Below are positions 53,482-62,571 of a stretch of 64,000 nucleotides of DNA, one piece after another; positions within the stretch are counted from its first letter, which is position 1, and each line of letters opens with the position of its first letter. Both the position numbers and the translations under genes were made by a program. The notes beneath the pieces are model-generated. The model worked only from the letters and a program-made list of their open reading frames with translations, was not told the DNA's origin and made no database searches. The DNA is from Calothrix sp. 336/3 (GTDB lineage Bacteria > Cyanobacteriota > Cyanobacteriia > Cyanobacteriales > Nostocaceae): positions 5,558,700-5,622,699 of the forward strand of contig NZ_CP011382.1 of the NCBI RefSeq assembly GCF_000734895.2, read 5' to 3'.

Positions 53482-54229
53482 GCTAGAACTACCTGTTTGC
53501 TAAGGTTCAGATTCTGTCAACGCTAACTGATTTTAAAGGAGAGTAATCCTATCATAATAAATCTCTCCAACGGCTGTGTCATCTTTTGACAAAATCCTCA
53601 CCAATCGTCGTCAATTATGCTACAAAATGCCATTTTCACAAGGCAATGAACCGATTTCACTAATCTTATACAGTTAATATCCTATGATTACAGTGCGCAG
53701 TGTTACTAAATTTTTGTGCGCTGAAAGTGAGGGCATACTACGGTATTTACTGAGGAGAATCCCAATGTTTAAACTGTTCATCTAAAAATTAATAAAGTGC
53801 AGCAAGTAACCAAATAGATGCTCAAGATAAAATATTGACCAAGGTTTAAGTATGCGAATAAATTTGATTTTTTTTGGCACTGACTATTTTCTGAGGAGAT
53901 TATCTTGAATTATCAAGACTTATAGTCTTTGCTGAAATTATTATTTGCAGAGTAAGTTATTTTTTATCCTGAAAAATGGTTATGTTTTATACCCTTGTAT
54001 CTCACTATTAAAAGGGGTTATTTAGATTTCCGTAGTAGAGAAAATTTATAAAGTTTTGAATATCTGGAACAGATGCAATTCAGTATGGATATTAGCTGTT
54101 TATATTCATAATTCTTTACAAGGAATTGAGAAATTAGCTGGGGATAGTTTGGAAATTCTTTTACCCCAATTATCGGCAAATACTTGCAAGAGGGAGTCGG
54201 GAACAGATACCCCATTCCCTTTCTCCCCC
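53482..54229. other. Spacer, nothing recognised
   Basis: 748 AT-rich bases between the GGDEF gene start and folB end. Short frames (about 65 codons) have no domain or ribosome site. The C-rich spacer motif CCCCATTCCCTTTCTCCCCC appears near 54211-54230. Confidence 0.45.
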
Positions 54230-54592
54230 TTAATCCCGACTTTTAGTCACTTCTAGGCTAATTCTGCCACCAAAGTCAGGTATAGGAGCCGCAGGTTTAC
54301 TGAGAATCACTTGTACTTGGGTGACGCGATCGCACTCCTGTAAAATGGCATCGGCGATCGCTGTAATCAGACGTTCAATCAAGGAAAATTTGCAGGTTGT
54401 GATCATCTGTTTCACCAAATTGATGACACTGCGGTAATCTAGGGTATCTTCAATGGCATCTGTTTTGCCCGCAGTACTAATATCCAGCCACAGCTTGACA
54501 TCCACCTCAAACCACTGTCCTAACACCTGCTCTTCCGCCAAATAGCCTGTGTAACCATAGGCACGAATGCCACTCACATGAATGCAATCCAT
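54230..54592 (-). CDS. folB: Dihydroneopterin aldolase
   Basis: A folate-pathway enzyme making 6-hydroxymethyl-dihydropterin. 120 residues opening MDCIHVSGIRAYGYTGYLAE, with EQVLGQWFEVDVKL, TLDYRSVINLV, and LIERLITAIADAIL (pterin-binding Glu) as in the family, and the late VQVILSKPAAPIP with catalytic Lys. It is divergent from menD with 133 bases between, a shared promoter region. It is oriented away from other fol genes, none of which appear here. Confidence 0.94.
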   Translation of the reverse strand: MDCIHVSGIRAYGYTGYLAEEQVLGQWFEVDVKLWLDISTAGKTDAIEDTLDYRSVINLVKQMITTCKFSLIERLITAIADAILQECDRVTQVQVILSKPAAPIPDFGGRISLEVTKSRD

Positions 54593-54725
54593 AGGTACGT
54601 AATATTTACAAGTAAAATGCCTTATGGATTTTATCGGAAAAATGTTGAAAACTCCGAGATATGATCAGCGACTGGGGGTATGAAGTTTTAAGATTAAATA
54701 TTGTCTTCCTGCTGACACTGATTTC

Positions 54726-56444
54726 ATGCCAATTGGTTTCCGTAATACAAATGAACTTTGGGCAAGCGTCTTAACACAGACATTGCAAAACCTGGGTTTA
54801 ACCACTGCTGTCATTTGCCCCGGTTCACGTTCGACACCCCTTGCCATCGCTTTTGCCCTATCCCCCCACATCGAAGCCATATCTATCCTAGATGAGCGTT
54901 CTGCGGCTTTTTTTGCCTTGGGTAGGGCTAAAATTACAGGTGTACCAGTGGCTTTAGTTTGTACCTCTGGAACCGCAGGAGCAAATTTTTACCCCGCAGT
55001 CATTGAAGCGAGGGAAAGTCGTGTTCCCCTATTAATTTTGACAGCCGATCGCCCTCCAGAATTACGGGATTGTTCTTCAGGGCAAACCATCGATCAAGTT
55101 AAACTTTACGGTAATTATCCCAATTGGCAGACAGAATTAGCCTTACCTCAAGCAGAGATGGGAATGCTGGCATATTTGCGGCAAATGGTAGTTTATGGTT
55201 GGGAGCGATCGCTATTTCCCACTCCAGGAGCTGTTCATTTCAATCTACCTTTCCGTGACCCCCTCGCCCCTCTTCCCGATGGTATAGATATTGATATTGA
55301 TATTCAAAAATTTACTTCTTCCTCCCTTTCCCCTTTCTCCATTCCCCCTGCACCCTGCCTCCTGCCCCCAGAGTGGCAAACCGAGCGCGGTATAATCATT
55401 GCCGGAGTTGCCCAACCCCAAGAAGCAGAAAAATATTCCCAGGCGATCGCCTCCCTTGCTCATCACCTCAACTTTCCTGTACTCGCAGAAGCACTTTCCC
55501 CGGTGCGAAATTATGCTCAACTTAATCCCAATCTGGTTTCTACCTACGATTTAATTCTCCGTAACCAGCAACTAGTATCCCAACTCACACCAGATATTAT
55601 TATTCAAATTGGTGCATTACCCACCAGCACAGCACTTCGCAACTGGTTAAAAGCAAATCAACCCCGAACTTGGATTATAGATCCTAGCGATCGCAACTTT
55701 GACCCCCTCCACGGCAACACCACCCACCTCAGAGTCAACATCACGGAAATTTCTCCTCCACCACCAAATTTTTCCCCTTCTCCCTACCTGAAAAGTTGGT
55801 TAGATATAGATAAACAGGTGAGACAAGTAATTAACCACACCTTTAGTCACACCACAAATCTCTTAGAAAGTAAAATTCCCTGGATACTCTCCCATATCCT
55901 TCCACCTGGTACACCACTCTTCATTGCCAACAGTATGCCAGTACGGGATATGGAATTTTTCTGGCAACCCAACAATTTAGCAATTCAAACCTACTGTAAT
56001 CGCGGTGCTAATGGGATTGACGGTACCCTTTCCACGGCTATTGGTATGGCACATCACCAACCTAGCAGTGTCCTACTCACAGGAGATTTAGCCCTACTTC
56101 ATGATACAAACGGCTTTCTTCTCAACCAGAAATTTCAAGGTCATTTAACAATTATTCTGATTAATAATAACGGTGGTGGCATTTTTGAAATGTTGCCCAT
56201 TGCCCAATTTGAACCACCCTTTGAGGAATTTTTCGCTACTCCCCAGGATATTAATTTTGCTCAGTTATCCGCAACCTACGGTGTCAGCCATGAGTTGATT
56301 ACTTCCTGGGAAGAGTTACAGGCAAAGCTCAACCCCTTACCCACCCAGGGTATGCGGATTTTAGAAATTCCCACCAACCGCAAAATAGATAGCCAGTGGC
56401 GACAGAAATACCTCAGTAATTTTGCTAGGAATTTAAGTATTTAG
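54726..56444 (+). CDS. menD: 2-succinyl-5-enolpyruvyl-6-hydroxy-3-cyclohexene-1-carboxylate synthase
   Basis: A thiamine-diphosphate enzyme adding succinyl semialdehyde to isochorismate in phylloquinone/menaquinone synthesis. It has 572 residues. The catalytic glutamate lies in ILDERSAAFFALG; GTSGTAGANFYPAV, and GDLALLHDTNGFLL with LINNNGGGIFEML form the TPP site. Between the alpha and central domains (about residues 198-215) is a Ser/Pro-rich linker (SSLSPFSIPPAPCLLPP) coded by C-rich, spacer-like DNA. menB follows after 205 bases, so the two may form an operon. Confidence 0.95.
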   Translation: MPIGFRNTNELWASVLTQTLQNLGLTTAVICPGSRSTPLAIAFALSPHIEAISILDERSAAFFALGRAKITGVPVALVCTSGTAGANFYPAVIEARESRVPLLILTADRPPELRDCSSGQTIDQVKLYGNYPNWQTELALPQAEMGMLAYLRQMVVYGWERSLFPTPGAVHFNLPFRDPLAPLPDGIDIDIDIQKFTSSSLSPFSIPPAPCLLPPEWQTERGIIIAGVAQPQEAEKYSQAIASLAHHLNFPVLAEALSPVRNYAQLNPNLVSTYDLILRNQQLVSQLTPDIIIQIGALPTSTALRNWLKANQPRTWIIDPSDRNFDPLHGNTTHLRVNITEISPPPPNFSPSPYLKSWLDIDKQVRQVINHTFSHTTNLLESKIPWILSHILPPGTPLFIANSMPVRDMEFFWQPNNLAIQTYCNRGANGIDGTLSTAIGMAHHQPSSVLLTGDLALLHDTNGFLLNQKFQGHLTIILINNNGGGIFEMLPIAQFEPPFEEFFATPQDINFAQLSATYGVSHELITSWEELQAKLNPLPTQGMRILEIPTNRKIDSQWRQKYLSNFARNLSI

Positions 56445-56649
56445 TAGAACTGATATTTATCCACAATAGAGTTAGGCAAATGAATGATAAACTTTCCGTC
56501 TGCGAACACTCCTTCTCTATAATCTCCATCCCAAGTCATAGACAAGGGTTTGAGATTCTGGCAGAATTGCTGCCTAGTGCCACATATTTTTTAGCAAAAT
56601 ATAATTTCCGGGTATTTATACCTTTCCCTGTTCCCCTCAACCTTTTCCC

Positions 56650-57495
56650 ATGACAGAAACCATCTCAACTTCCTGGCAATCAGCCAAAACCTACGAAGAT
56701 ATCCTCTACCATAAAGCCGATGGCATTGCCAAAATTACCATTAATCGCCCCCATAAACGCAATGCTTTTCGCCCCAAAACCGTCTTTGAACTCTATGAAG
56801 CTTTCTGCGATGCCCGTGAAGATACAAGTATCGGCGTTGTTTTATTTACGGGAGCCGGACCCCATACTGATGGCAAATATGCTTTTTGTTCCGGTGGAGA
56901 CCAAAGCGTCAGAGGACAAGCGGGTTATGTCGATGATGCAGGCATCCCTCGGCTGAATGTATTAGATTTACAGCGCCTCATCCGTTCCATGCCCAAGGTA
57001 GTTATTGCTTTGGTTGCTGGCTATGCCATTGGTGGAGGTCATGTTTTACACTTGATTTGTGACTTGACAATTGCCGCAGATAATGCAATTTTTGGACAAA
57101 CTGGTCCCAAAGTCGGTAGTTTTGATGGGGGTTTTGGTGCTAGTTACCTAGCGCGGATTGTAGGACAAAAAAAAGCCCGTGAAATTTGGTTTCTTTGTCG
57201 TCAGTATGATGCCCAACAAGCTCTAGATATGGGTTTGGTGAATACTGTAGTACCAGTAGAGCAACTAGAAGCTGAAGGTATCCAATGGGCAAGGGAGATT
57301 TTAGAAAAAAGCCCGATTGCGATTCGTTGTCTGAAAGCTGCCTTTAATGCTGATTGTGACGGGCAAGCTGGGTTACAGGAACTAGCAGGAAACGCCACTC
57401 TGCTCTATTACATGACAGAAGAAGGTGCGGAGGGTAAACAGGCATTTTTAGAGAAGCGATCGCCTAATTTTCGTCAATATCCCTGGCTACCTTAA
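56650..57495 (+). CDS. menB: 1,4-dihydroxy-2-naphthoyl-CoA synthase
   Basis: A crotonase-fold enzyme that closes the second ring of the naphthoquinone. 281 residues. GGDQSVRGQAGYVDD (substrate-binding loop), SMPKVVIALVAGYAIGGGHV (oxyanion hole) and GQTGPKVGSFDGGFG are diagnostic; the last replaces the catalytic Glu/Asp of other crotonases, leaving a bicarbonate-dependent type. It follows menD on the same strand. A bidirectional-type hairpin follows its stop codon. Confidence 0.96.
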   Translation: MTETISTSWQSAKTYEDILYHKADGIAKITINRPHKRNAFRPKTVFELYEAFCDAREDTSIGVVLFTGAGPHTDGKYAFCSGGDQSVRGQAGYVDDAGIPRLNVLDLQRLIRSMPKVVIALVAGYAIGGGHVLHLICDLTIAADNAIFGQTGPKVGSFDGGFGASYLARIVGQKKAREIWFLCRQYDAQQALDMGLVNTVVPVEQLEAEGIQWAREILEKSPIAIRCLKAAFNADCDGQAGLQELAGNATLLYYMTEEGAEGKQAFLEKRSPNFRQYPWLP

Positions 57496-57512
57496 AATCT
57501 CTCACAAATAAA

Positions 57513-57561
57513 AATAGCTAGTTGCCAATGATGATTTATCACCCTTCAGCAATTAGCTATT
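57513..57561. terminator. Candidate bidirectional hairpin after menB
   Basis: AATAGCTA (57513-57520) pairs with TAGCTATT (57554-57561), extended by GTTG with CAAT. The element lies between the convergent menB and 57584 genes and could stop both transcripts. The long loop (about 25 bases) lowers confidence. Confidence 0.45.
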
Positions 57562-57583
57562 CCCCCCAGTTTTTGGGTAATAT

Positions 57584-57922
57584 TTAACACTCTACACTAC
57601 TGAAATTCGTCTCCAATGACATCACTAATTCCTCTGTTTTTGGCGTTTCTGCTGCCAAACAGCTCACTGTTGTTTCTATCGGTACAGCAGTAGTCTGTGT
57701 ATGTAAACGATGACTGAGAACCGAATGTGACACCTCCGGTAAACTCCACACATCTTCCAGTGTTTCCCAGGAAGGTGCAAATGGTGGTAGAGCTAGGGAG
57801 CAAGCTTTCCATTTCGCTTGTACTGGTGCACCTAACTGTTGGCATACTCCACCACGTCGCCCCTCAGGTTTGTAATAACGACAGTATCTGCAAGCTGAAG
57901 TTAAAAACTTAATCGGTGTCAT
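57584..57922 (-). CDS. Cys-rich conserved cyanobacterial protein
   Basis: 112 residues with four N-terminal cysteines (C11, C14, C27, C41) in CRYCRYYKPEGRRGGVCQQL and WKACSLALPPFAPSWETLED. This wording recurs in a small family known only from cyanobacteria, to my knowledge without an assigned role. The C-x2-C-x12-C-x13-C arrangement could hold zinc or an iron-sulfur cluster. The C-terminal half (from about residue 65) is Ser/Thr-rich and looks disordered. It is convergent with menB. No promoter can be pointed out. Confidence 0.78.
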   Translation of the reverse strand: MTPIKFLTSACRYCRYYKPEGRRGGVCQQLGAPVQAKWKACSLALPPFAPSWETLEDVWSLPEVSHSVLSHRLHTQTTAVPIETTVSCLAAETPKTEELVMSLETNFSSVEC

Positions 57923-58604
57923 ATTAAGTGCCGTTGGGGGTGTGTTTACATCTCTTATTTTGCGTCTATATATAAATGCCGTTTTTCGCCAAAAAGCATA
58001 ATTTCATCTAGGTTTTAGGGATTATTTTGTCAAAAATAACTTTAGAATCTTTTTAGGTTTATGTTATATATGTCAATTATCTTGTTTATATTTAGATACA
58101 CTTTTTAATACAAGTTATTACTATAGTAATTTGCTGCTAAATAAATAGGGATCAAGACTAAAAGGATAGTTTTTGATATACTCGCATTTTGCAAAATTGC
58201 CAAAAATGATACAAATGCCCATAATTGTATTTGGATAGATGGTAATTTTTGATATATATACAGTTAATCTGCACTGTGCTTAAGCTGGATTCTCTTGCCC
58301 GATTTATCCTGGGGTGTATCCAATACGAATAAATATTTGCTGTCGGATGTAAAGTCGTCACCAGATGATTCTCCACATCTTCAGTGACCCATTTTATTTC
58401 TGGCTACATCCAGCCCATCTCATCCTGGACAATTCAGCGATTCGTCCCAGTATCCTATAGGCTTACTATGGAAGCCCATACCTCTAAGCTACTCCCTATT
58501 TTGCCAGCTAGATATTTATGTATAAATTCAGACAATAAATTTTGCAAGTCCTGAGTGACTTTTTTAACACTGACCTGATTTTTTAACCAGGGCAATCCTA
58601 CTAT
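57923..58604. other. Spacer, nothing recognised
   Basis: 682 bases, mostly AT-rich, with a GC-richer patch near 58270-58480. It contains a short GGCTT...AAGCC hairpin near 58460-58476. A 72-codon minus-strand frame (58158-58376) has no known domain. I cannot assign any function. Confidence 0.45.
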
Positions 58605-59117
58605 CTACTCATCCTCTTCTAGATGACCTTCCTCATTCCATTGTCCATCTAATTGGGAATTACGTATATACTGTCGGAAGTTTTCCCGCTCTCGTAAGTT
58701 TAATGTCTCTTTTGATGTCAGAGGTAAACGCTCTAAATTACGTCTAGGGGTTTTTGTGCGGGTAAAGGTTTTCCACGCAGCTTTCGCGCCCACAAAAAGA
58801 CTACGTGTACCAACTTGAATATTTTGGGCTTGCTGTTTAGCACTAGTCAGACTTTGATCTACTTGCTTCACCACTTGGCTAGCACTTCTTACCCCTTCAC
58901 TGACATCATCAGTTAAATCTGTAATTTCCACCCCTGTCATCCGAATCGCTTCTAGGGTAGGAGGTAATTCACGAGAAAGGGTATCAAAAAACTTTTCTGC
59001 ACTGCGAGCTGCACGAGCTAATTCCTGCAATGCAGGGATTGCCGCCACTAAAACAGCAGTTAAACTGGCGGTGACGAAAAGAATAGATAATCCCAGCCAA
59101 AACAGGGGTTCGCTCAC
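58605..59117 (-). CDS. DUF948-like membrane-anchored protein
   Basis: 170 residues with one N-terminal transmembrane helix (about 5-28) followed by long amphipathic helices (SAEKFFDTLSRELPPTLEAI, then DLTDDVSEGVRSASQVVKQV), the DUF948 pattern, and a charged, disordered C-terminus. Such proteins occur with YtxH-type partners in Firmicutes and cyanobacteria and are usually linked to stress or cell envelope. A YtxH gene lies 30 bases upstream on the same strand, so the two form an operon. Confidence 0.8.
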   Translation of the reverse strand: MSEPLFWLGLSILFVTASLTAVLVAAIPALQELARAARSAEKFFDTLSRELPPTLEAIRMTGVEITDLTDDVSEGVRSASQVVKQVDQSLTSAKQQAQNIQVGTRSLFVGAKAAWKTFTRTKTPRRNLERLPLTSKETLNLRERENFRQYIRNSQLDGQWNEEGHLEEDE

Positions 59118-59147
59118 AGTTATTCCATTAGATTGGTTTTGTTGCTT

Positions 59148-59480
59148 TTAGGAGAGAGAATCTGATTTTTCAGAGCTTGTTTCTTTGGTTAAAGCTTGGC
59201 TTTCTTTTTGAGTAGCATCAACACCGGCAGCGATCGCCTCCCGTAAACGCTCTAAAGTCTCATCCCAATTACGCACAGCATTTGTAGACAGCCGATCCGC
59301 TTGTATTTGTATACTCGTAGATAAATCCTCCGCCAAGTCTGGCAAAGCATCCGCAGATTTTTTGAGTAATTTGCGTGTTTCACGTCCTGTGCGTGGAGCC
59401 ATAAGCAACCCTGTCAAAGTGCCGACGGTAGCTCCTAGTACTAAACCACCAATAAACATGACCGAACGCTTTTTAGACAT
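59148..59480 (-). CDS. YtxH domain protein
   Basis: 110 residues: short basic start (MSKKRSVMF), glycine-rich transmembrane helix (about 8-28; GGLVLGATVGTLTGLLMAP), then RTGRETRKLLKKSADALPDL and long amphipathic helices. This is the YtxH/gas-vesicle-GvpP-like organisation typical of envelope-stress small proteins. It is first in a two-gene operon with the DUF948 gene (30-base gap). A ribosome site, GGAG, lies upstream on the minus strand (about 59494-59497). Confidence 0.85.
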   Translation of the reverse strand: MSKKRSVMFIGGLVLGATVGTLTGLLMAPRTGRETRKLLKKSADALPDLAEDLSTSIQIQADRLSTNAVRNWDETLERLREAIAAGVDATQKESQALTKETSSEKSDSLS

Positions 59481-59636
59481 TTTGCTATTTCTCTCCTTAG
59501 ACCCATTTTATGGGTGTTTTGACGCTCTACAAGCTGAAAAATACTCACAGAAATTGACATTAGTGACAGTATAGCAGTCGAAAATGTTGCCTTCACAAGA
59601 GTTTTAGCCCTTGCCGTCTGATAATTAAATTAATTT

Positions 59637-59948
59637 TCAGGCTCGGCGAATCTTACGGAAGTAACGCCGCCAAATCCGTTGCCCCATAACGATTAAGTAT
59701 AAAATCTGCTGTAATTGATATATCTGTAAACTTAGGCTCTGATTAATCAATCGCAGCTGAGAAATATTCTGTTGAGCTAAATACATACACTGGGGGGCTT
59801 GTTCTAAAACAGCATGACTACTCATTTCGGCTGCTACAAACCAGTTTCCAACCCTGCTGATTCTCTTACGTATCTGCCAGACCCGCCAAGCTACATACAA
59901 TAGTAATAGAGAAATCAACGTATTAATGATGACGATGATTAGAACCAT
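59637..59948 (-). CDS. Small membrane-anchored protein, unknown
   Basis: 103 residues with an N-terminal hydrophobic helix (about 2-24) followed by a basic stretch, WRVWQIRKRISRVGNWF, and an amphipathic, Gln-rich coiled-coil-like region (QNISQLRLINQSLSLQIYQL) ending in a strongly basic tail. I do not recognise the family. It lies just upstream of the YtxH/DUF948 pair on the same strand (about 156 bases), and has similar architecture, so envelope or organising roles are plausible. Confidence 0.7.
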   Translation of the reverse strand: MVLIIVIINTLISLLLLYVAWRVWQIRKRISRVGNWFVAAEMSSHAVLEQAPQCMYLAQQNISQLRLINQSLSLQIYQLQQILYLIVMGQRIWRRYFRKIRRA

Positions 59949-60037
59949 TCAATACCTGTAGCATTAACCAGAGTTGTTATTGTAGCCTGGTTTTGCCTTG
60001 GATTGCATATTTGTTTGCAAAATACGCCACAAATTCA

Positions 60038-60064
60038 GCGTTCGCTCTAGCGGAACGGAGTTCC
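60038..60064. repeat. Dispersed GTTCCGCTAG repeat, copy 2 (inverted)
   Basis: GCGTTCGCTCTAGCGGAACG followed by GAGTTCC is the inverted counterpart of the element at 26697-26722, differing at a few bases. Such elements are scattered in spacers of Nostoc-like genomes. Confidence 0.6.
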
Positions 60065-60327
60065 ATCGCCATAAACCTATGTACACCAGGTAAGGATGAA
60101 AGGTTGTCTTTCCCCTGGAATTTCTTGGAGAGGATTGTCTTAAGAACTAAATTTTTTAACTTTGTTCTGTTACTTGCATAATAAAGTCATAACGACTATG
60201 ATTAACCTATAGCTGTTAAAAATCTAACACCGCGATTCACAGAATTGATTGCGGTTCATCTCAACCCCCAGTTACTGCCATACACGGGCAACAAACAAGG
60301 TTCTAATTTATACAGCAGTCGTTAGAT

Positions 60328-60588
60328 ATGAAAGTTCAAGCAATCCCTCTCAAGGAAATTCGCCGACCTTTACCCCGAACAAATGACCCCAGTAAAGTCC
60401 AAGCGCTAATGGCATCAATTCAAGAAATTGGGCAACAAGAACCAATAGATGTCCTAGAGGTGGATGGGCAATATTACGGATTTTCTGGGTGTCATCGTTA
60501 CGAAGCTTGCCAGCGTCTGGGACAAGAAACGATTATTGCTAGAATTCGCAAAGCACCTAGAAGTGTGTTGAAAATGCATTTAGCCTAA
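60328..60588 (+). CDS. srx: Sulfiredoxin
   Basis: An ATP-dependent reductase that repairs overoxidised (sulfinic) 2-Cys peroxiredoxins. The 86-residue length is typical of cyanobacterial forms. The catalytic cysteine C55 lies in GFSGCHRYEA, the family hallmark, and the N-terminal IPLKEIRRPLPRTND resembles the ParB-like fold to which Srx belongs. dps follows after 90 bases, giving an oxidative-stress pair. ParB-family nucleases share the fold, but the FSGCHR motif separates them. Confidence 0.95.
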   Translation: MKVQAIPLKEIRRPLPRTNDPSKVQALMASIQEIGQQEPIDVLEVDGQYYGFSGCHRYEACQRLGQETIIARIRKAPRSVLKMHLA

Positions 60589-60678
60589 AGGTAATCAGGA
60601 TTCTATTAACCATTTCTTATCCCTAGCTGTGACGGAAATCTCATATTCTGTTCTTATTACTTCAATCGGAGAAAAACT

Positions 60679-61164
60679 ATGGCTACCTCTGTAAAGAATG
60701 TAAATATTGGCATTGATGATGACAAAAGAGCCAAAATAGCCGACGGTTTATCCCATCTTCTCGCAGACACCTATACCCTATACCTGAAAACCCATAATTT
60801 CCACTGGAATGTTACTGGTCCGATGTTTCAAACTCTACACCTGATGTTTGAGACACAGTACAATGAATTGGCGTTAGCGGTAGACCTGATTGCTGAGAGA
60901 ATTCGGGCTTTAGGTTATCCTGCACCTGGAACCTACAGTGAATATGCAAAACTGAGTTCTATTCCTGAGACTGTCGGTGTTCCGAAGGCAAAGGAAATGA
61001 TTAGTTTGTTAGTAGAAGGACAAGAAGCAGTAGTTCGGACTGCGCGTTCTATTTTTGCCGTCGTTGATGAAGTGAATGATGAACCTACAGCAGATTTGTT
61101 AACTCAAAGAATGCAAGTCCATGAAAAAACAGCTTGGATGTTAAGAAGTTTATTGGAAGAATAA
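60679..61164 (+). CDS. dps: Dps-type DNA-protection/ferritin-like protein
   Basis: A 161-residue dodecameric ferroxidase that stores iron and detoxifies hydrogen peroxide. Ferroxidase ligands occur at the usual intersubunit site: H42 and H54 in HNFHWNVTGP(M)FQTLH, and D69 and E73 in AVDLIAERI. The layout matches Listeria-type Dps. The N-terminal tail is short and not strongly Lys-rich, so DNA binding is uncertain. It lies 90 bases after sulfiredoxin on the same strand. Confidence 0.95.
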   Translation: MATSVKNVNIGIDDDKRAKIADGLSHLLADTYTLYLKTHNFHWNVTGPMFQTLHLMFETQYNELALAVDLIAERIRALGYPAPGTYSEYAKLSSIPETVGVPKAKEMISLLVEGQEAVVRTARSIFAVVDEVNDEPTADLLTQRMQVHEKTAWMLRSLLEE

Positions 61165-61261
61165 GCTTACAAAAGGCGGACTATGGCGATTTTGGCTTGA
61201 CACTTGTATTACAAAGCCCGATTGAAGTAAACTAAGTTTATAGACTTAGTCTTATGGAAAT

Positions 61262-61507
61262 ATGGAAACTGTAAATATCCATCAAGCCAAAACAAATCTC
61301 TCGCGCCTTTTGTCCCGTGTAGAACTTGGAGAAGAGATTGTTATTTCCAATCGAGGCATCCCAATTGCAAAGTTGGTTCCATTTCATACATCATCCAATC
61401 GACGAGCTAGTTTAGGGCTGGATCGAGGACGGTTTATTGTGCCCAATGACTTTGATGCTCCTTTACCGGAAGATATCTTGGCTGCATTTGAGGGTGATGA
61501 AGCGTGA
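61262..61507 (+). CDS. Phd/YefM-type antitoxin
   Basis: 81 residues: METVNIHQAKTNLSRLLSRV and ISNRGIPIAKLVP are the Phd/YefM pattern, a DNA-binding N-terminal domain with an unstructured C-terminus that covers the toxin. The stop codon overlaps the toxin start by four bases (GTGA). Autoregulation by toxin-antitoxin binding at its own promoter is usual for the family. Confidence 0.93.
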   Translation: METVNIHQAKTNLSRLLSRVELGEEIVISNRGIPIAKLVPFHTSSNRRASLGLDRGRFIVPNDFDAPLPEDILAAFEGDEA

Positions 61508-61902
61508 AGCTTTTGTTGGATACCCAAAGCTGGTTATGGTGGTTTGCTCAACCAGAGCGGTTGAGTGAGGAGGCAATTACAAACATTGCCGATGAAACAA
61601 ACGAATTATGGTTCTCGGTCGCCAGCGTATGGGAAATTGGTATTAAAGTTGCGATCGGAAAGTTGCCATTGCCAGAACCACCAGGTCGCTACATTTCTAG
61701 CCGAATGGGACAGTTGGGTGTGAGATCCCTAGAAATCACAGCAACTCATGCTCTCCAAGCTGCTGCACTACCTTTACATCATCGAGATCCCTTTGACAGA
61801 ATGTTGATTGCACAGGCTCAAATTGAGGGGATGACACTTGTAAGCGCCGACTCAATGTTCAGTCACTATGAAGTTTCTATTCTTTGGACAGCCAGTATAT
61901 AA
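61504..61902 (+). CDS. VapC-like PIN-domain toxin
   Basis: 132 residues from GTG 61504. The PIN acidic residues are D6 (LLLDTQSWLWW), E44 (SVWEIGIK), D95 with D98 (HRDPFDRMLIAQA) and D116 (VSADSMF), so the ribonuclease site is complete. The usual His after DT is replaced by Gln (DTQ instead of DTH). Targets in such families are tRNA or rRNA loops. It forms a type II toxin-antitoxin operon with the preceding gene and may be accessory DNA. Confidence 0.93.
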   Translation: MKLLLDTQSWLWWFAQPERLSEEAITNIADETNELWFSVASVWEIGIKVAIGKLPLPEPPGRYISSRMGQLGVRSLEITATHALQAAALPLHHRDPFDRMLIAQAQIEGMTLVSADSMFSHYEVSILWTASI

Positions 61903-62087
61903 GAACTTCCTAACACTCTAACCAAATCTCCATCGGATTCTCAGAGATATCTGACGATTCCAATTTCGTGATAATCATGGTGAGCAACCAGTCAGGAATG
62001 TGATTGCCATGCTTTCGGTTAATTTATGAGTCTTCACTTCAAAAAACAAATTTACACATTTGGGATTTTCCCGATTGACTTTGGCAC

Positions 62088-62540
62088 ATGAGTCTGAAAG
62101 TGTTTGGTATTACTACTATGATTCTTTGTCTTGTCGCTTGCGGGAAAGTTATGACATTAGATGAGGGATTTGACCCCAAAAAACTCTATGAAAATAGTTT
62201 TAGTAATCCTGTAAATGATATTGAGAATTTACAAAGTGGTGGTTTTGTTTGGCAAGAGACGGATATTTGGATTAAATTTACAGGCAAACAGACCATTAAG
62301 CTGCGTGATCAAAATCAATATCGATTAGGAAGCTTGGCAGAAAAAACTTGGCAGCGTGATTGGTTCATCCAAGAATTATCGAAACAAACGGGTGGCATCT
62401 CTGCTAGTGATTTACAAAGTCTCAAGGATTTAAATCATCTGCAATATTTTCAATATCGTAGTTCTAGTAATGTAAATAAGGCGTTGCTGTACAATAATCG
62501 TAGCCAAACCTATTATTTGCGAGTTTGGAATCATTCATAA
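62088..62540 (+). CDS. Predicted lipoprotein, unknown function
   Basis: 150 residues with an N-terminal signal ending in LVAC, with the lipobox Cys at residue 18 (MILCLVACGK), so it should be lipid-anchored outside the cytoplasm. The rest (for example FVWQETDIWIKFTGKQTIKL, then KTWQRDWFIQELSKQTGGIS) is hydrophilic, without a domain I can name. The start ATG lies in an ordinary spacer. It is followed at 31 bases by the HTH-GrpE-like gene on the same strand. Confidence 0.72.
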   Translation: MSLKVFGITTMILCLVACGKVMTLDEGFDPKKLYENSFSNPVNDIENLQSGGFVWQETDIWIKFTGKQTIKLRDQNQYRLGSLAEKTWQRDWFIQELSKQTGGISASDLQSLKDLNHLQYFQYRSSSNVNKALLYNNRSQTYYLRVWNHS

Positions 62541-62571
62541 AATTTGTTTAGGCAATCTATCAATCTAAATA

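Noticed and set aside
58158..58376. 72-codon minus-strand frame in a spacer
   Set aside because: No domain, no ribosome site, odd composition.
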